Source of the DNA: Emergomyces orientalis
Taxonomy: Eukaryota; Ascomycota; Eurotiomycetes; Onygenales; Ajellomycetaceae
Reading direction: 5' to 3'
Assembly (NCBI GenBank): GCA_002110485.1
Contig: MOWL01000007.1
Coordinates: 62,001-126,000 of the forward strand
Length of the DNA: 64,000 bases
The position numbers and the translations under genes were made by a program. Shown one piece after another: positions 23,076 through 34,231 of this stretch; positions within the stretch are counted from its first letter, which is position 1, and each line of letters begins with the position of its first letter. Below the pieces are notes generated by a model. It was not told the origin of the DNA. It saw only the letters and a program-made list of their open reading frames with translations, and ran no database searches.

Positions 23076-23971
23076 ATGGATATGTCAATGTCCATGACCA
23101 GTGGGGCGTCAATGCCCACAGCTACTGCTGTTGGTAGTATGAGTAGCATGGGCGGCATGGGCCATATGGGCCATATGCGCAATAACGGCTGCAAGATTTC
23201 TGTAAGTCTCAGTGCTTGATTGGAATTGATGGGAATTTCTTAGCTAGCTGCGCAACAGACGGGTCTGGGATTGACAATATTTCGTTTATAGATGCTTTGG
23301 AACTGGAACATCATCAATGCCTGTAGGTACCCCCCAAAGCTCCTTAAGATGCTCCATTTCCTTTGTCCCTCTTTTCTCCCAAAAGAAACGTTTCAGTATC
23401 CCTGACACGGCTATTGTGAAGGCTTCATTTCATCGACATGGAAAATCACGTCTAGGGGCATGTTCGCAGGATCATGCATCGGTGTCATTCTCCTCGTCAT
23501 GTCTCTAGAATTCTTGCGACGTGCTGGCCATGAATTCGATAAATACGTTGCTGGGGAAAGTAACATTTGGTCGAGGCGATTTATACGATCAACCGTGAGC
23601 CCAAAAGCCACATCCAGTGGCGTGGAAACTCCGGAGGAGGCTCCGCTCAATCCACGAAAACGTGCCACTCGGCCGACTCTGCTTCAACACACCGCCCGCT
23701 CACTGCTGCACATGGTGCAATTCGGAGTTGCGTACTTTATCATGCTGCTCGCCATGTACTACAACGGGTACATTATCATTTGCATCTTGATTGGGTCTTT
23801 CCTTGGCTCATTTGTGTTTTCGTGGAGGTCGGACGAAGAAAAGTTAGTAACGTAAATAGAACCTTTGATCGAAAGGTTTCTGCCCTTCATTGCCCGTTAC
23901 CCACCGTTAGATACTGATGGGACATTTGCTGTGACAGTGACGCCTGCAAGGTAACTATCTGCTGTGGCTAG
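23076..23971 (+). CDS. Ctr-family high-affinity copper transporter
   Basis: Plasma-membrane Cu(I) importer of the Ctr family, which acts as a trimer after copper is reduced. Four exons (23076-23201, 23292-23322, 23422-23842, 23938-23971) encode 203 aa. The N-terminus is methionine rich (MDMSMSMTS, MSSMGGMGHMGHM), the extracellular copper-collecting tail. TM1 begins ACFISSTWKITSRGMFAGSCIGVILLVMSLEF. TM2 contains the Ctr filter MLLAM (M-x3-M) and TM3 the packing motif GSFLG (G-x3-G). A cytosolic loop of about 60 residues separates TM1 and TM2. Exon 4 is only 34 bases and adds the Cys-rich tail ACKVTICCG, a conserved Ctr3-type ending; reading through the third intron would instead give a short LVT tail. 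Exon 2 is 31 bases. The upstream region holds Mac1-like sites, so induction under copper starvation is likely (inference). Confidence 0.94.
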
Positions 23972-24466
23972 TAGTGCCGAGCATAACCTATACCGAGGCA
24001 TTCACGGACCAATCCACGGGTTCTAATCTCTTAAACATCGAGTACATGGCTCAGTGAAAATAAAAAGCGTGTAATTTTTACCTGCCTTACTATTCAACAA
24101 ATGGGAATGAATGGCCTAGATTTAAATGTGAAGACTTCCATATCTGAATGTAGTTCCTTATTGGATGGGGCTATGTGTGTTAGAAAATCCTGTGGGTTTT
24201 CAAGTAGGTTCTCTTGTGCTTGTTCTCACCTCCCTCGACTCGCCCAAGACGCATACCTTATCATACTGCCATCAAGATTCCTCAAGAAAATGCGCCTTCA
24301 TATCGTTCACGCGCAATGAGAGCTCGTTTCGATTTGAGCGCATTATCGATCAGTGCCAGAGCCAAATCGGATTCTTCTCGGTAGATCGATCAAGAGCCGC
24401 CAAATGAACAAGCCTTTCCCTACATGTGTATATATTCGCCAGAATGGCTGAAAACGAAGTGCCCAG
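23972..24466. other. Intergenic, no gene seen
   Basis: About 500 bases of copper transporter 3' flank before the kinase remnant. No coding signal. Confidence 0.5.
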
Positions 24467-25311
24467 TCACGGCCAAAGTATTCCCCTTCGAATCAATGCT
24501 TCGCAAGCCTTTCTCTGCCTTGTGTGATCCATGGTCCATATTCTGCGATCGATACAATGTCTTTTATTTTGCGCTTGAAATCGTATGCTACCAAAGCCAT
24601 AGTAGGGTAGGTAGACATTATGCCAACAAGCAAGAATACGATCATCGAAAATCTCATGACAATGAAGTTCTGGAAACTTCATTTCCCCAAATCGGCGATC
24701 CCATTCCGCTGGGCTGAGGACCATGTCGTCATAGGGTTCGTAGCCATATACCATGAAGTACAGTAGTATCCCAACAGCAAATTGTTTAGTTCTGGCCGAA
24801 CATAGACCGTATGTGCCTTTCATTGGCCCAGCAAGCACTGGTTTCGCCCATGGAGGCAAGCTACCTTCAAGAAACGAAGAAACTGTCCAATAGTGGTGGC
24901 ACAACCAAAATCAGCCAACTCAAGCGAAGCCCTTATCAAGATGACAGATGCTTGCATGCAGATCACTGTGACAGACGCCCATTTTTTCGACATATTCCTT
25001 CACTCTGATGAGGCGCCCATGAAAACCATTAAAGCCTGCCTCTCGCTCATGGCGTTCATAGATTCGAGGGGCTATTGCCGGGAGCGCGAGAAAACATTCA
25101 ACAATACTCGAACATCGATCCTGGCGCTCATTAAGCCATCTGTAAAAAGTGATTTCCTTAAGGAGAGGTTGCTCCTCTGCCTCCACTTCAGGGTTCGGTC
25201 ACGACGAACAGTTTTCAGCAGAATAGTTGGACTGACATGATAGATATAAGCGTCAAGTCCACCGCCAACCCAGTTATGTTTTCTCGAGTGTATAGCCTTG
25301 TGGAAGCCCAT
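24467..25311 (-). pseudogene. Decayed protein kinase-like gene
   Basis: Pieces of a fungal protein-kinase-like protein are spread over different frames on the minus strand. From the 5' side: a start-like piece with VSPTILLKTV (25311 down), then in another frame EEQPLLKEITFYRWLN. Next is the catalytic loop GVCHSDLH (24956-24970), which runs into a TGA. A shifted frame gives LELADFGCAT with the DFG triad at 24904-24912. A third frame gives FLEGSLPPWAKPVL and KQFAVGILLYFMVYGYEPYDD (activation segment to helix F region). No splice pattern I tried joins these in frame. The order of motifs is correct for one kinase, so I call it a pseudogene of a family that is expanded in Onygenales-type genomes (memory, not searched). 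A sequencing indel is the main alternative. Confidence 0.75.
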
Positions 25312-26355
25312 AACGAATCACAACACATGGAATAGTAGCCGTAGCTGCCCAGAGATTTGAACAAACGTACACAAAAGTAATGGTAACAGACGTTTGAACG
25401 GCGGTAAAATAGTTTGGGGTGGCCATAAGTCTGAATTTGGGAATGGAATGGAGGGAAAGGCGGCGGGGCAACAGGAATTTTCACAGTCCACCTTGTGTAT
25501 ATCGTTTGTTGGGAGAAGAGAGATGGGAGAACCGAGTGATTCGGACATCTGGGTTCAAATTAAAGGGGTGGGTAGGGAGCAGACTCCTAGCTCCTCTGGG
25601 CAGGTTGGTAGACGGGTTAAGCGGCAGACGAAAGAGCAAGAAAAATCAGGGACTTGGAACAAACCAGTGGAGATATAGATCCTGGAAGGGGATGGAACTG
25701 GTCAAAGTGACGGGGAATGGGGGGATGAAAAAAAAAAAAAAAAAATTGGAAGGAAAATGGATGGACGTGGTAGAGATATCCCCCTGTACACATTACCTAC
25801 TATGTAATATCTATATAAAATGTCTTATAATATAACTCTTGCATATAATCCGAAGATGATCCAAAAATACATAGTGGAAGAAAGTCGTATTCGGATTACA
25901 CCGTATTGAATCGCCATCGCACCAAACCCCCCGACTGGATCGTAACAAGAGTGACGTAAAGTTACCCGTTGGACCAACCTGGTCAGCCAGAAAAGAAACC
26001 TCACTCCATCTTTTGGCGTTGGTTGTATTCTGTTCTGCTCTGACTGGCATCTTGCCGACTCTCTGGAAACAGACTGGCATACCGCATACATATCTATCCT
26101 TGTCACTGAGTCTCCAGAAGCTCTGCGATTTACTGACGGCTTTTCCTTCTATTCCTTGGTCGCAGCGCTTCACCTGAGCCCGTCTTCTGACTGATTGAAC
26201 ACCTTGACGCCATCTATCGACTTCCACTCCTGCGCAAACTCAACATCGAACTGTACCCTACTAAAATACGGAATACCAAAAAACTATTTATTTATTTATT
26301 TATTTAATTTTAATTTTTAATTCTTCTTGAAGAAAAACTGAAATCCAATTCCGGA
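25312..26355. other. Intergenic, no gene seen
   Basis: 1 kb with a 19-base A run near 25727 and a TTTA microsatellite near 26285 just upstream of the phosphatase gene. Several short frames on both strands lack any motif. Confidence 0.5.
26285..26305. repeat. TTTA microsatellite
   Basis: About five tandem TTTA units about 50 bases upstream of the phosphatase start codon. Confidence 0.85.
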
Positions 26356-27793
26356 ATGGTAAATAAATCCGTTCCCCAACCGGGGCCAGCCCGGTTGAAG
26401 AGAAGCGCAGGGCCAGACGAGTGGCTTGAAGCTGCCAAAGATTGCAAATATCTCTCAGAACACCATATGAAACAGCTATGTGAGATTGTCAAGGAATTCA
26501 TGATGGAAGGTTAATTTCACCCGGTTTGCTATTTTGCGCTGAAAGAAAAGTTTCACCTTGTCGAATTGCTGCTAAGACCCCCCTCTCTATCTGCAGAGTC
26601 AAATATCCAGCCCGTTTCCGCTCCAGTAACGATATGCGGCGACATTCATGGCCAATTTTACGACCTGCTCGAGTTGTTTCGTGTTGCAGGCGGCATGCCG
26701 AATGACAGCAACGTCGAATCTCCCACGGCCCCACCAACAATTATCACGTCGGATGACATCGAACCGCCATCCACCATCACAGATCCAAAGTTAAGGAAAA
26801 AGATTAGGCAAAATGTCGACGGGCCCAACACTGGCGATGCAGATGAAAACGATACTTCGTCTGCTCTAGAGGAGAAGTCAGAAGATACGTCACAATTGAG
26901 CGTCCTGCCCAGCGGGAATTTTGTATTTTTGGGAGACTATGTGGATAGAGGATATTTTAGTTTGGAGACGTTGACATTATTACTTTGTTTAAAGGCTAAG
27001 TCAGCATTCCCTTGCCTTTCTTCCTTCTTTTTTTCCCCCTTCTTTTCCTGCAACCGGAGCGTGACTAACAAAAGGATTTCTCTTTATTAGATACCCAGAT
27101 AGAATCACCCTAGTCCGAGGCAATCACGAATCCAGACAGATCACGCAAGTATACGGATTTTACGAAGAATGTTTTCAGAAATATGGCAACGCCTCTGTAT
27201 GGAAAGCCTGCTGTCAGGTTTTCGATTTTATGACGCTCGGGGCAATAGTCGACGGGAAGGTACTTTGCGTACACGGCGGCCTAAGTCCAGAAATTCGAAC
27301 ACTAGACCAGGTGCGGGTTGTTGCTCGAGCTCAAGAGATCCCACATGAAGGTGCCTTCTGCGACCTCGTCTGGTCGGACCCGGATGACGTAGAAACGTGG
27401 GCTGTGAGCCCTAGAGGCGCCGGTATGTTGTTCTATTCTATCTGCGTATAATTTCTATACTATACATGCTATCGATAAACGGCTAACACCCAAAACATTT
27501 TAGGCTGGCTATTTGGCGACAAGGTAGCCGAGGAATTCTGCCAAGTGAATGATTTAACGCTTATAGCTCGCGCGCACCAGCTCGTGAATGAGGGGTACAA
27601 ATATCACTTCCAGAAGCAGAACGTGGTGACTGTATGGAGCGCCCCGAACTACTGCTACCGATGCGGGAATATGGCATCGGTGTGCGAGATACGGGAGGAT
27701 CTGAAGCCGACCTTCAAGCTCTTTTCGGAGGTGCCGGATGATAAGAGACATGTGCCGAATATGAGGCCGGGGAAGAGCGAGTATTTCTTGTAG
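26356..27793 (+). CDS. ppg1: PP2A-like serine/threonine phosphatase (Ppg1 type)
   Basis: Catalytic subunit of a PPP-family protein phosphatase. Four exons (26356-26509, 26597-26999, 27091-27422, 27504-27793) encode 392 aa. Metal-binding and catalytic motifs are intact: GDIHGQFYDLLELF, GDYVDRGYFSLE, RGNHESRQITQVYGFYEEC, then VHGGLSPEIRTLDQ, LVWSDPDD and WSAPNYCYRCGN. The C-terminus ends EYFL, like the PP2A-family tail that is carboxymethylated. Between GGMP and the GDYVDRG motif is an insertion of about 70 residues (roughly residues 90-160), acidic and Ser/Thr/Pro rich. This insertion and the CYRCGNMASVCEIRED stretch fit fungal Ppg1, which in yeast works with the Far complex in glycogen and mitophagy control. 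PP4 or PP6 assignment is less likely because those lack the insertion. All introns keep frame. Confidence 0.9.
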
Positions 27794-29271
27794 AATCTTG
27801 TTCTTATTCTCCTCATTTCTTGTTTTGTCATTTACTCCTTAATGAGGTCATGTCTTTTTCTTATATCTTTTTATTTTCCGATTTTTTTCGAGTTTTACCT
27901 CATTTTAACCTCGAAAACCTTTCGAGTTCTTCGCTGTATATACAAGCGCCAGTTTCATCCGCTGCATAGTGAGCTTCTGGACTTGTACTCCTACTTGGAT
28001 ATGAAATCCTGATGTCTGCATCGTCCCCTCTACATAACTCTATAAAGATAGAGAGAACGAGGGACGCGCCATTGCACTGTTGAATAATGACTTTATATTT
28101 TCTATATACCCACCCGCCATTTAAGCATTTCTCACGACCCGCTCGTATGGAAGGACATATTTCGTTTTTCCTATTCACTTAAGACAAAATCTACATATCT
28201 TCTTACCATGTAAAATGTGTTAAAACTTTTCATTCCTAAATCCCCCTCTTATCAATAAGTGACATACCTTTGCTATAAGTCCCACTGAAACAGCCAGTGC
28301 ATTATATCTACCTCATAACCTGACATAGGTTCAAAAATCCTAAAACAGCCTTTTGCTACATTTAATGAGTATCCCTTTACCCGTGCATAGTGGCAAGCTA
28401 CCAACCCTGAAACCTTCTGTAGGATACCAGCATGATACTCGGATAAAGTGTTATATAAATTGATACAATAATTAATCAATGGCTTCATTCATTCATTCAT
28501 TCATTCATTCATTCTGTTATAAAGCTAACTATGTTAACTCAACTATATGCCACGGAAAATTGACAAAACCTTGGACCTCTATTTTTCGCTTCCGCCAATC
28601 TTTCTGCCTATTTCCTTTCTCTTTCAGCAATTGTCTTTCAATTTTTTGCACTTATGACTGCCTGGTCGACGTGAAAAGAGGAAGTTTTAGGCACAACGTC
28701 GATTTGGACAAGATTCGGAGAAGGATATGCTTAAAAACTACCTACGTACCTAGGTAAACAACAAAAGGGCGGCACTGACTGGCTGGCTGGCTGGCTCATG
28801 TATCCAGGCAGGCAGGCGGGTGTGGGGTAAATGACGTTGGATCATGAATCGTGAAACGTGACACGGGAAATAGGGTACAGCGAGGAGTTAAAGCAATGAC
28901 GTAGTTTAACTGCGCTCGTAACAATGCGATGGAGGTAGTTATGCGCTACTTGATTCAAGGGGGAAAAAGCCAATCTCGAAAACAAACCCCGAAAAAAAAA
29001 GATGTCGTTTCGGGAGGGAACTGATTTATGGAGACACATAAGTAGGTAGGTAGGCAATTTTGCGATGTAGACTTGGCATGACATGACATGGATGGTTTAA
29101 AAAATAATAATAAACAAAACAAATAAAAATAGTCGCGTGAGCGACGTGAAATCAAAGAGAAAACCCTTTCGAGATTAGCTACTAGCAACTAAAACAAAAG
29201 ATGAACCATAACAGAACATGCAAAAACGGAGAGAAGCTGTGACTAAATTAACGACCCCGCTTGTTTCAAAT
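27794..29271. other. Convergent intergenic region, no gene seen
   Basis: 1.5 kb between convergent genes (phosphatase and ALDH). It holds a TTCA microsatellite (28484-28514), short CTGG and GGCA tandem runs near 28780-28815, and only short unsupported frames. Confidence 0.5.
28484..28514. repeat. TTCA microsatellite
   Basis: Nearly eight perfect tandem copies of a four-base unit. Confidence 0.92.
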
Positions 29272-31045
29272 TTAGCCGAAGAGGGCGTCACCCAGGCGAA
29301 TGCGGACAGACTTGACTTGGGTGTAGTTGTCGAGTGCGTATTCTAAAGACAATCAAAATCAGATTAAAGGTGAACAGTAATTTAGAAGAAAAAGAAAAGG
29401 GGGCGGGGGCGGGGGCGGGGGGGAAGAAAATCAGCTTACCTCCCAACTCACGACCGAGACCGCTCTCCTTAAAGCCTCCGAATGGAGCCTGGTAGGAAAT
29501 CATGTTGTAATTGTTGACCCAGACCGTACTGACAGGAATTAGTTTTTAGTTTTTAGTTTTTTTTTTGCATACTTAATAATTAAACTGAAGAGGAACTCAC
29601 CCAGCCTTTAGTGCGTTGGAGACACGGATGGCGGTGTTCAGGTTCGTTGTGTGGACGGCGGCGGCAAGGCCTGGACCAGTTAGTATATCCAATGTTTAGT
29701 TATTAGGGGATTGCAGCAAATACTAACCGTATGAGGTGTTGTTAGCAATCTGGATAGCCTCATCTTCACTCTTGAACTTCTGTACGGAGCAAACGGGTCC
29801 GAATATCTCCTCCTTGACAATCTTCATGTCCTCCGTGACGTTGCTGAAGATGGTTGGTTGGATGTAGTAGCCCTGAGAACCTAGGCGCTCACCACCAATC
29901 TCGACCTTGGCACCAGCAGCTTTACCATCCTGAATATAGCCCATGATACGGTCGAACTGGAGCTGGGAGATCTGAGGACCCTGGAAGGTGTCGGCCTGGA
30001 ACGGGTCGCCGACCTTGTTCTGCTGGGCACGGGCCTTGAAACGCTCGAGGAAGGTGTCGTAGATGCCCTCCTCGACCAGGATACGGCTACCAGCAGAGCA
30101 ACACTGGCCGTGGTTGAAGTAGATGCCGAAATTGACCCAGGAGATGGCGTTGTCGATATCCGCGTCGTTGAAGACGATGTTGGGGCTCTTGCCACCCAGC
30201 TCGAGCGTGACCTTCTTCAAGTTGCTCTTGGCGGCGGCCTGCAGGATCTGGCGGCCAACAAGGGTGGAGCCAGTGAATGCAATTTTGTCAATGTCCATGT
30301 GGGCAGACATAGCTGCACCGGCTATACGGCCAATGCCGGAAATGATGTTGATGACACCAGGTGGGAAGCCAGCCTCGACGATAAGTTGGCCAACATAGAG
30401 GGCTGAGAGAGGGGTCTGCTCAGCGGTCTTGAGGACGACAGTGTTTCCCGTGGCGATGACGGGGCCGATCTTCCAGGCAAACATGAGCAAGGGGAAATTC
30501 CAGGGGATGATCTGGCCGCAAACACCAATGGGCTCATGGCGGGTGTAGTTGAAAGACTCCGAATCGGTGTCGATAACCTTGCCGTGGATCTTGTCCGCCC
30601 AGCCGCCATAGTATCTGATACAGCCAGCAGAGTTGGCGACGTCAATCTTAGCGATGGAGTAGGCCTTGCCATTGTCAAGGGCCTCGATGGCAGCAATGGT
30701 GTCGGAATGCTGTTCCATCAGGTCCGCCAGCTTGACGAGCATGCGGCCACGGTTTGACGGGGTGACATGTTTCCAGGGCCCTTCGAAGGCGGCACGAGCA
30801 GCGGCGACTGCGATATCGACATCCTTCTCTGTGGCCTCGTGGACGGCGGCGATGGGCTTTTCGTTATGGGGGTTGATGGTCTCGAAGGAGCGGCCCTCGA
30901 CACTCTTGACGAACTGATTGTTGATGAAGCTGGATGATATTTTGTTAGTATATATATATACTCTATATGGAGGGCAGAAGACCTACAGGCCAAGGGGCTG
31001 CTCGTAGGTGCAGGTAGGGGTAGTGATTTGCTGGGAGAGAGCCAT
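29272..31045 (-). CDS. aldA: Aldehyde dehydrogenase (NAD+), AldA-like
   Basis: Oxidises acetaldehyde and other aldehydes to acids; in Aspergillus the aldA product is needed for growth on ethanol. Five exons (30987-31045, 29728-30929, 29601-29670, 29440-29528, 29272-29342) encode 496 aa, typical for cytosolic ALDH. Motifs: IPWNFPLLMFAWKIGP, IAFTGSTLVGRQI (NAD fold), the general-base glutamate in VTLELGGKSPNIV, the catalytic cysteine in FNHGQCCSAGSR, then EEIFGPVCSVQKF, WVNNYNMISYQAPFGGFKESGLGRELG and the C-terminal ALDNYTQVKSV. There is no mitochondrial presequence (start MALSQQITTPTC). The three 3' introns break up the last 80 codons. The intron between 29343 and 29439 holds an unusual G-rich run on the plus strand. 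Whether it is regulated by an AlcR-like factor cannot be told from the 5' flank. Confidence 0.95.
29398..29423. repeat. G-rich simple repeat inside ALDH intron 4
   Basis: Plus strand shows several GGGGGC units ending in a run of eight G. On the coding strand this is C-rich and lies about 18 bases after the 5' splice site. Confidence 0.85.
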
Positions 31046-32670
31046 GATGAATGAAGTTCTTATCTGAAATTGAATGAGGAATATAAGATGAGCAGAGGTG
31101 GATATGATACGGGAATGAAGAAGAAAGACAAAAAGATAAAGATAAAGGAAGAGTAGAGAGAGGAGAGGATGAGGAGAGGAGGCAAAGAGAGAAACCGGAT
31201 GAAGCTGGAAGAAGAAACGGAGCAGAAAAGGCGGGTGGGGATGGGCAGAGTGGGGTAGTGCTTGGGGAGGGCGGGGCGTTCTGCGTCACCAGTACCTCGC
31301 TCCCCACCAGGAATTGTATGTAGCTGTATATGTAGCTGTAAGTAGTAGATACTCGGGTACGGGCAATGGCGGGGTCTCAAAGCATAGCCGTTAAAGCGTA
31401 TCTGCAACGCCGTTTTACAAATATTACATTTATACCTTATCTCCTTTGAACCCTGCAAATGCAAACAATCCATTGGGGAAGAAGAAAAAAAGAGACCCTG
31501 GGCAGAGGCTAATCAAGAGGTACCCATGCCGCCGGGCATATGGGGATCCTTCACATCGCAGCTGGCCCTGGTGGTTCTTTGCATGTCCATCTTATCTCCA
31601 TAATGTTCCTTGTCCTTGAGCGTTTGCATGTAAATGTGTATGTAGTACTCCGTAGTTATACACAGATACAAATATCCGCATCCTGCCGTGGGTGGCCGTA
31701 GAAGGATCACCCCATCCGTTGTCTTTGCACAGTCATTCATATGCAAAAAGGCCAATGTACAGTACACACGTACTATTAGTATTTATTACTATTTATTTTA
31801 CCTACGTATATTTACTATAATAGTTTTAGTTACGTTATCGTGAGGTGGTAGCCTCGGATAACTGGATGGTATTTTTATTTTATTTAATGTCGATTAACTA
31901 TTTATCCAAAACTAGGTCCATGGGTATATATATCTATATAGCTTTGAAGAGACTAAACAAATTAGCTGTCATGGTCGAAGGGAGATCTCCCGCAGCCCCC
32001 GCGTGTCTGTGAATTGGGGTAGTTATTCTCCAAACAGCGGAAATCCAAAGGTGCCTGGTTCGAATCGCCGGGTCGCGAGGTTTAAATTTTAAATCTTCTC
32101 CCACACTCGTGCGAGTAATCCACGACTTGGCTGTTGGCGCGCTAAGCAATGGCCCGCATTCTCGAGGGAAGCAATTCTGCAGAGATCGGGCTCCCCGGCG
32201 ATGGCGGCACCAGATCACACCGCCGCTGCACACACCCGAGGGGGAATGGCTGGTCGACTTTCTTTTTGTTATTTTTTATTTGATAATAATACATTATTAA
32301 TGTTTTGAAAATATAGTTATTAGTGGAGAAAGCTACTCATCGGGAAAAACCGAAAGGAAAACCCAAACCCACCTTCCACCCCCTCATGGCAGAAAATCCC
32401 GAATGCTTTTTTCCCCTCCTTCTCCCCTTCCCCTCTACTCATTCGAAGATTGAGCTTAGTTTGTACTGTACACACGTGTGCATGAATCTGTAGATAGCAG
32501 AGGTTTTTCCACCATAGCTTAGCTCTAGTTAGTGATGAATACTATATAGTTTGATTTTTCTCTGGTCCTTTTTCTCCCTACTAGCTGCCATGTGAGATGC
32601 CGCATCATACTCCATTTCTACACATATATATATATATATATATAGGGAGCGAAGTGAGCAATAAATAATA
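31046..32670. other. Divergent intergenic region, no gene seen
   Basis: 1.6 kb upstream of both ALDH (minus) and the PNPOx-like gene (plus). On the plus strand, 31080-31260 is strongly purine rich; this is the ALDH 5' flank. An ACTCCGTA octamer sits at 31647. A TA dinucleotide run (32624-32644) lies 27 bases before the PNPOx-like ATG. No convincing coding frame. Confidence 0.5.
32624..32644. repeat. TA microsatellite in 5' flank
   Basis: About ten AT units ending 27 bases upstream of the start codon at 32671, probably inside the 5' UTR or core promoter. Confidence 0.9.
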
Positions 32671-33570
32671 ATGGTTGCCTTCTTTGATTCCATCTCTCCC
32701 GACCTCCACGACTGGCTTCTCCGCCAGTCCCTCTTCTTTGTCGCCTCCGCCCCCTCCACCGGCTCCCATATCAACCTCTCCCCCAAGGGCCTCCCCGCCG
32801 CCTCCCTCGCCGTCCTTTCCCCAAACAAAGTCGCCTATCTCGATGCCACCGGCTCCGGCAACGAGTCTCTCAGCCACCTGCGCGAAAATGGCCGCATGAC
32901 TGTCATGTTCTGCTCCTTCAACGCTTCGCCGCGGATACTACGTCTGTTCTGCAAGGGATCTGTCATCGAGTGGAATGATCCGGGGTTCCGTCCCATGCTG
33001 GCCCGCATGCAGATGGCGGATAAGTATGTCGAAGGAGCCCGGGCGGTGATTGTGCTCGATGTGTTTAAGGTAAAGTCAACAACTATTTTCTTATGCTGAC
33101 TCTTAACTAAGTTGCCCTTACCATAAATAATTACCTACCCTACTAGTTAGTTAATTAGATACTTAAATAACTAATAAGTTACCTCAAAATCTTACATAAA
33201 TTATTTATAGGTCCAAACATCCTGCGGCTACGGCGTCCCTCGCCTGGCCATCACCACAGATCCTACCACAAACACCCCGAAACCATATTTCCAGGACCGC
33301 GAGACAATGGGCCACTGGGCCTCCACCAAGATCGCCAAGAACGAGCTGCACGCTTACCAGGCCGATATGAACGTGGATAGTCTCGATGGTTTGCCAGGTC
33401 TACGGGCTGCTATGCGCGACAGGGCTGGTGGGAATTTGCTGCGGAAGATGTGGGTTGATGTGCGCATCTGGTCGTGTAGGCATTGGAGGGGGATTGAGAT
33501 GGTGGGTGTGATGGTCTTGTCTGTGTTGGGGACGGTGATGGTGATGAAGTCGGGTTTCTTGAATATTTGA
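32671..33570 (+). CDS. Pyridoxamine 5'-phosphate oxidase-like (PNPOx-like) protein with C-terminal membrane anchor
   Basis: Two exons, 32671-33069 and 33211-33570, encode 252 aa. The N-terminal 130 residues look like the split-barrel FMN-binding PNPOx-like fold: LLRQSLFFVASAP, HINLSPKGLPAASLAVLSP, VAYLDATGSGNESLSHLREN and GRMTVMFCSFNASPRILRLFCKG. The second exon starts VQTSCGYGVPRLAI, a conserved feature of this fungal family. The C-terminus has one hydrophobic segment (VGVMVLSVLGTVMVM), suggesting a tail-anchored protein. Real substrate is unknown; these proteins are annotated by fold and may be flavin- or haem-binding oxidoreductases rather than vitamin B6 enzymes. Confidence 0.87.
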
Positions 33571-34231
33571 TCATTTTGTGATTATGATGATGGATGCATT
33601 ATGAATATTCATGTTTATAACTATATATATCTGTTAATACTTGCGCCAAATTGAACGTACGTACTCCGTACATTCTCATATATTAATATGATACATAACT
33701 GTTTCTTTCCTTTTAGACGACCTGGAACCGGTCAAATGGATAACCCATGGCTACATATCAAGCCAACCCCGCAAATATGGACAACCTCCGCACCCTATCT
33801 CCACAATCAATCCCAACCCCCCTCTCTCGTCCTCTTCCCGAACCTTTGGATCCATCATCAACCCAACCTTTCCTGGAGGCTTTGAGCTGTACCACGGTTA
33901 ACTAATTGGTTATCTTAACCGATAGATAGAGAGGTTCCCGCCAATTCAATGTTATGTACTGTACATACATACATCCCTCCCGGCTTGCCGGCTTCCCCAT
34001 GCCGAGGACCGATCCTCGTTCCGAAGATCGCGTATGTCAAACAAGCAAGAAACATATAGCTACGCTAGCTAAACAAATTGAAAATGCGATATAGCTAGAA
34101 ATAGTTGTACAATGTCTATTCTGTTCTCAAAATATAATATTTAGAAACAATTATTTGATTCTGATTCATTTGCCTGCCTGGCATAGTTTAAATACCTATA
34201 TCTATCAATCAGCACATGAGCCTCTACAACA
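33571..34231. other. Intergenic, contains an exon-like orphan frame
   Basis: 660 bp between two plus-strand genes. It holds an ACTCCGTA octamer at 33663 and, at 33717-33901, an open frame that follows a strong 3' splice-site-like sequence (see findings). Confidence 0.45.

Noticed and set aside
31985..32082. tRNA-like sequence with a GGTTCGAATC B-box match and an A-box-like TTGGGGTAGTTA
   Set aside because: The T stem does not pair, no acceptor stem partner exists upstream, and no anticodon arm can be drawn even allowing an intron. Probably chance or a very old relic.
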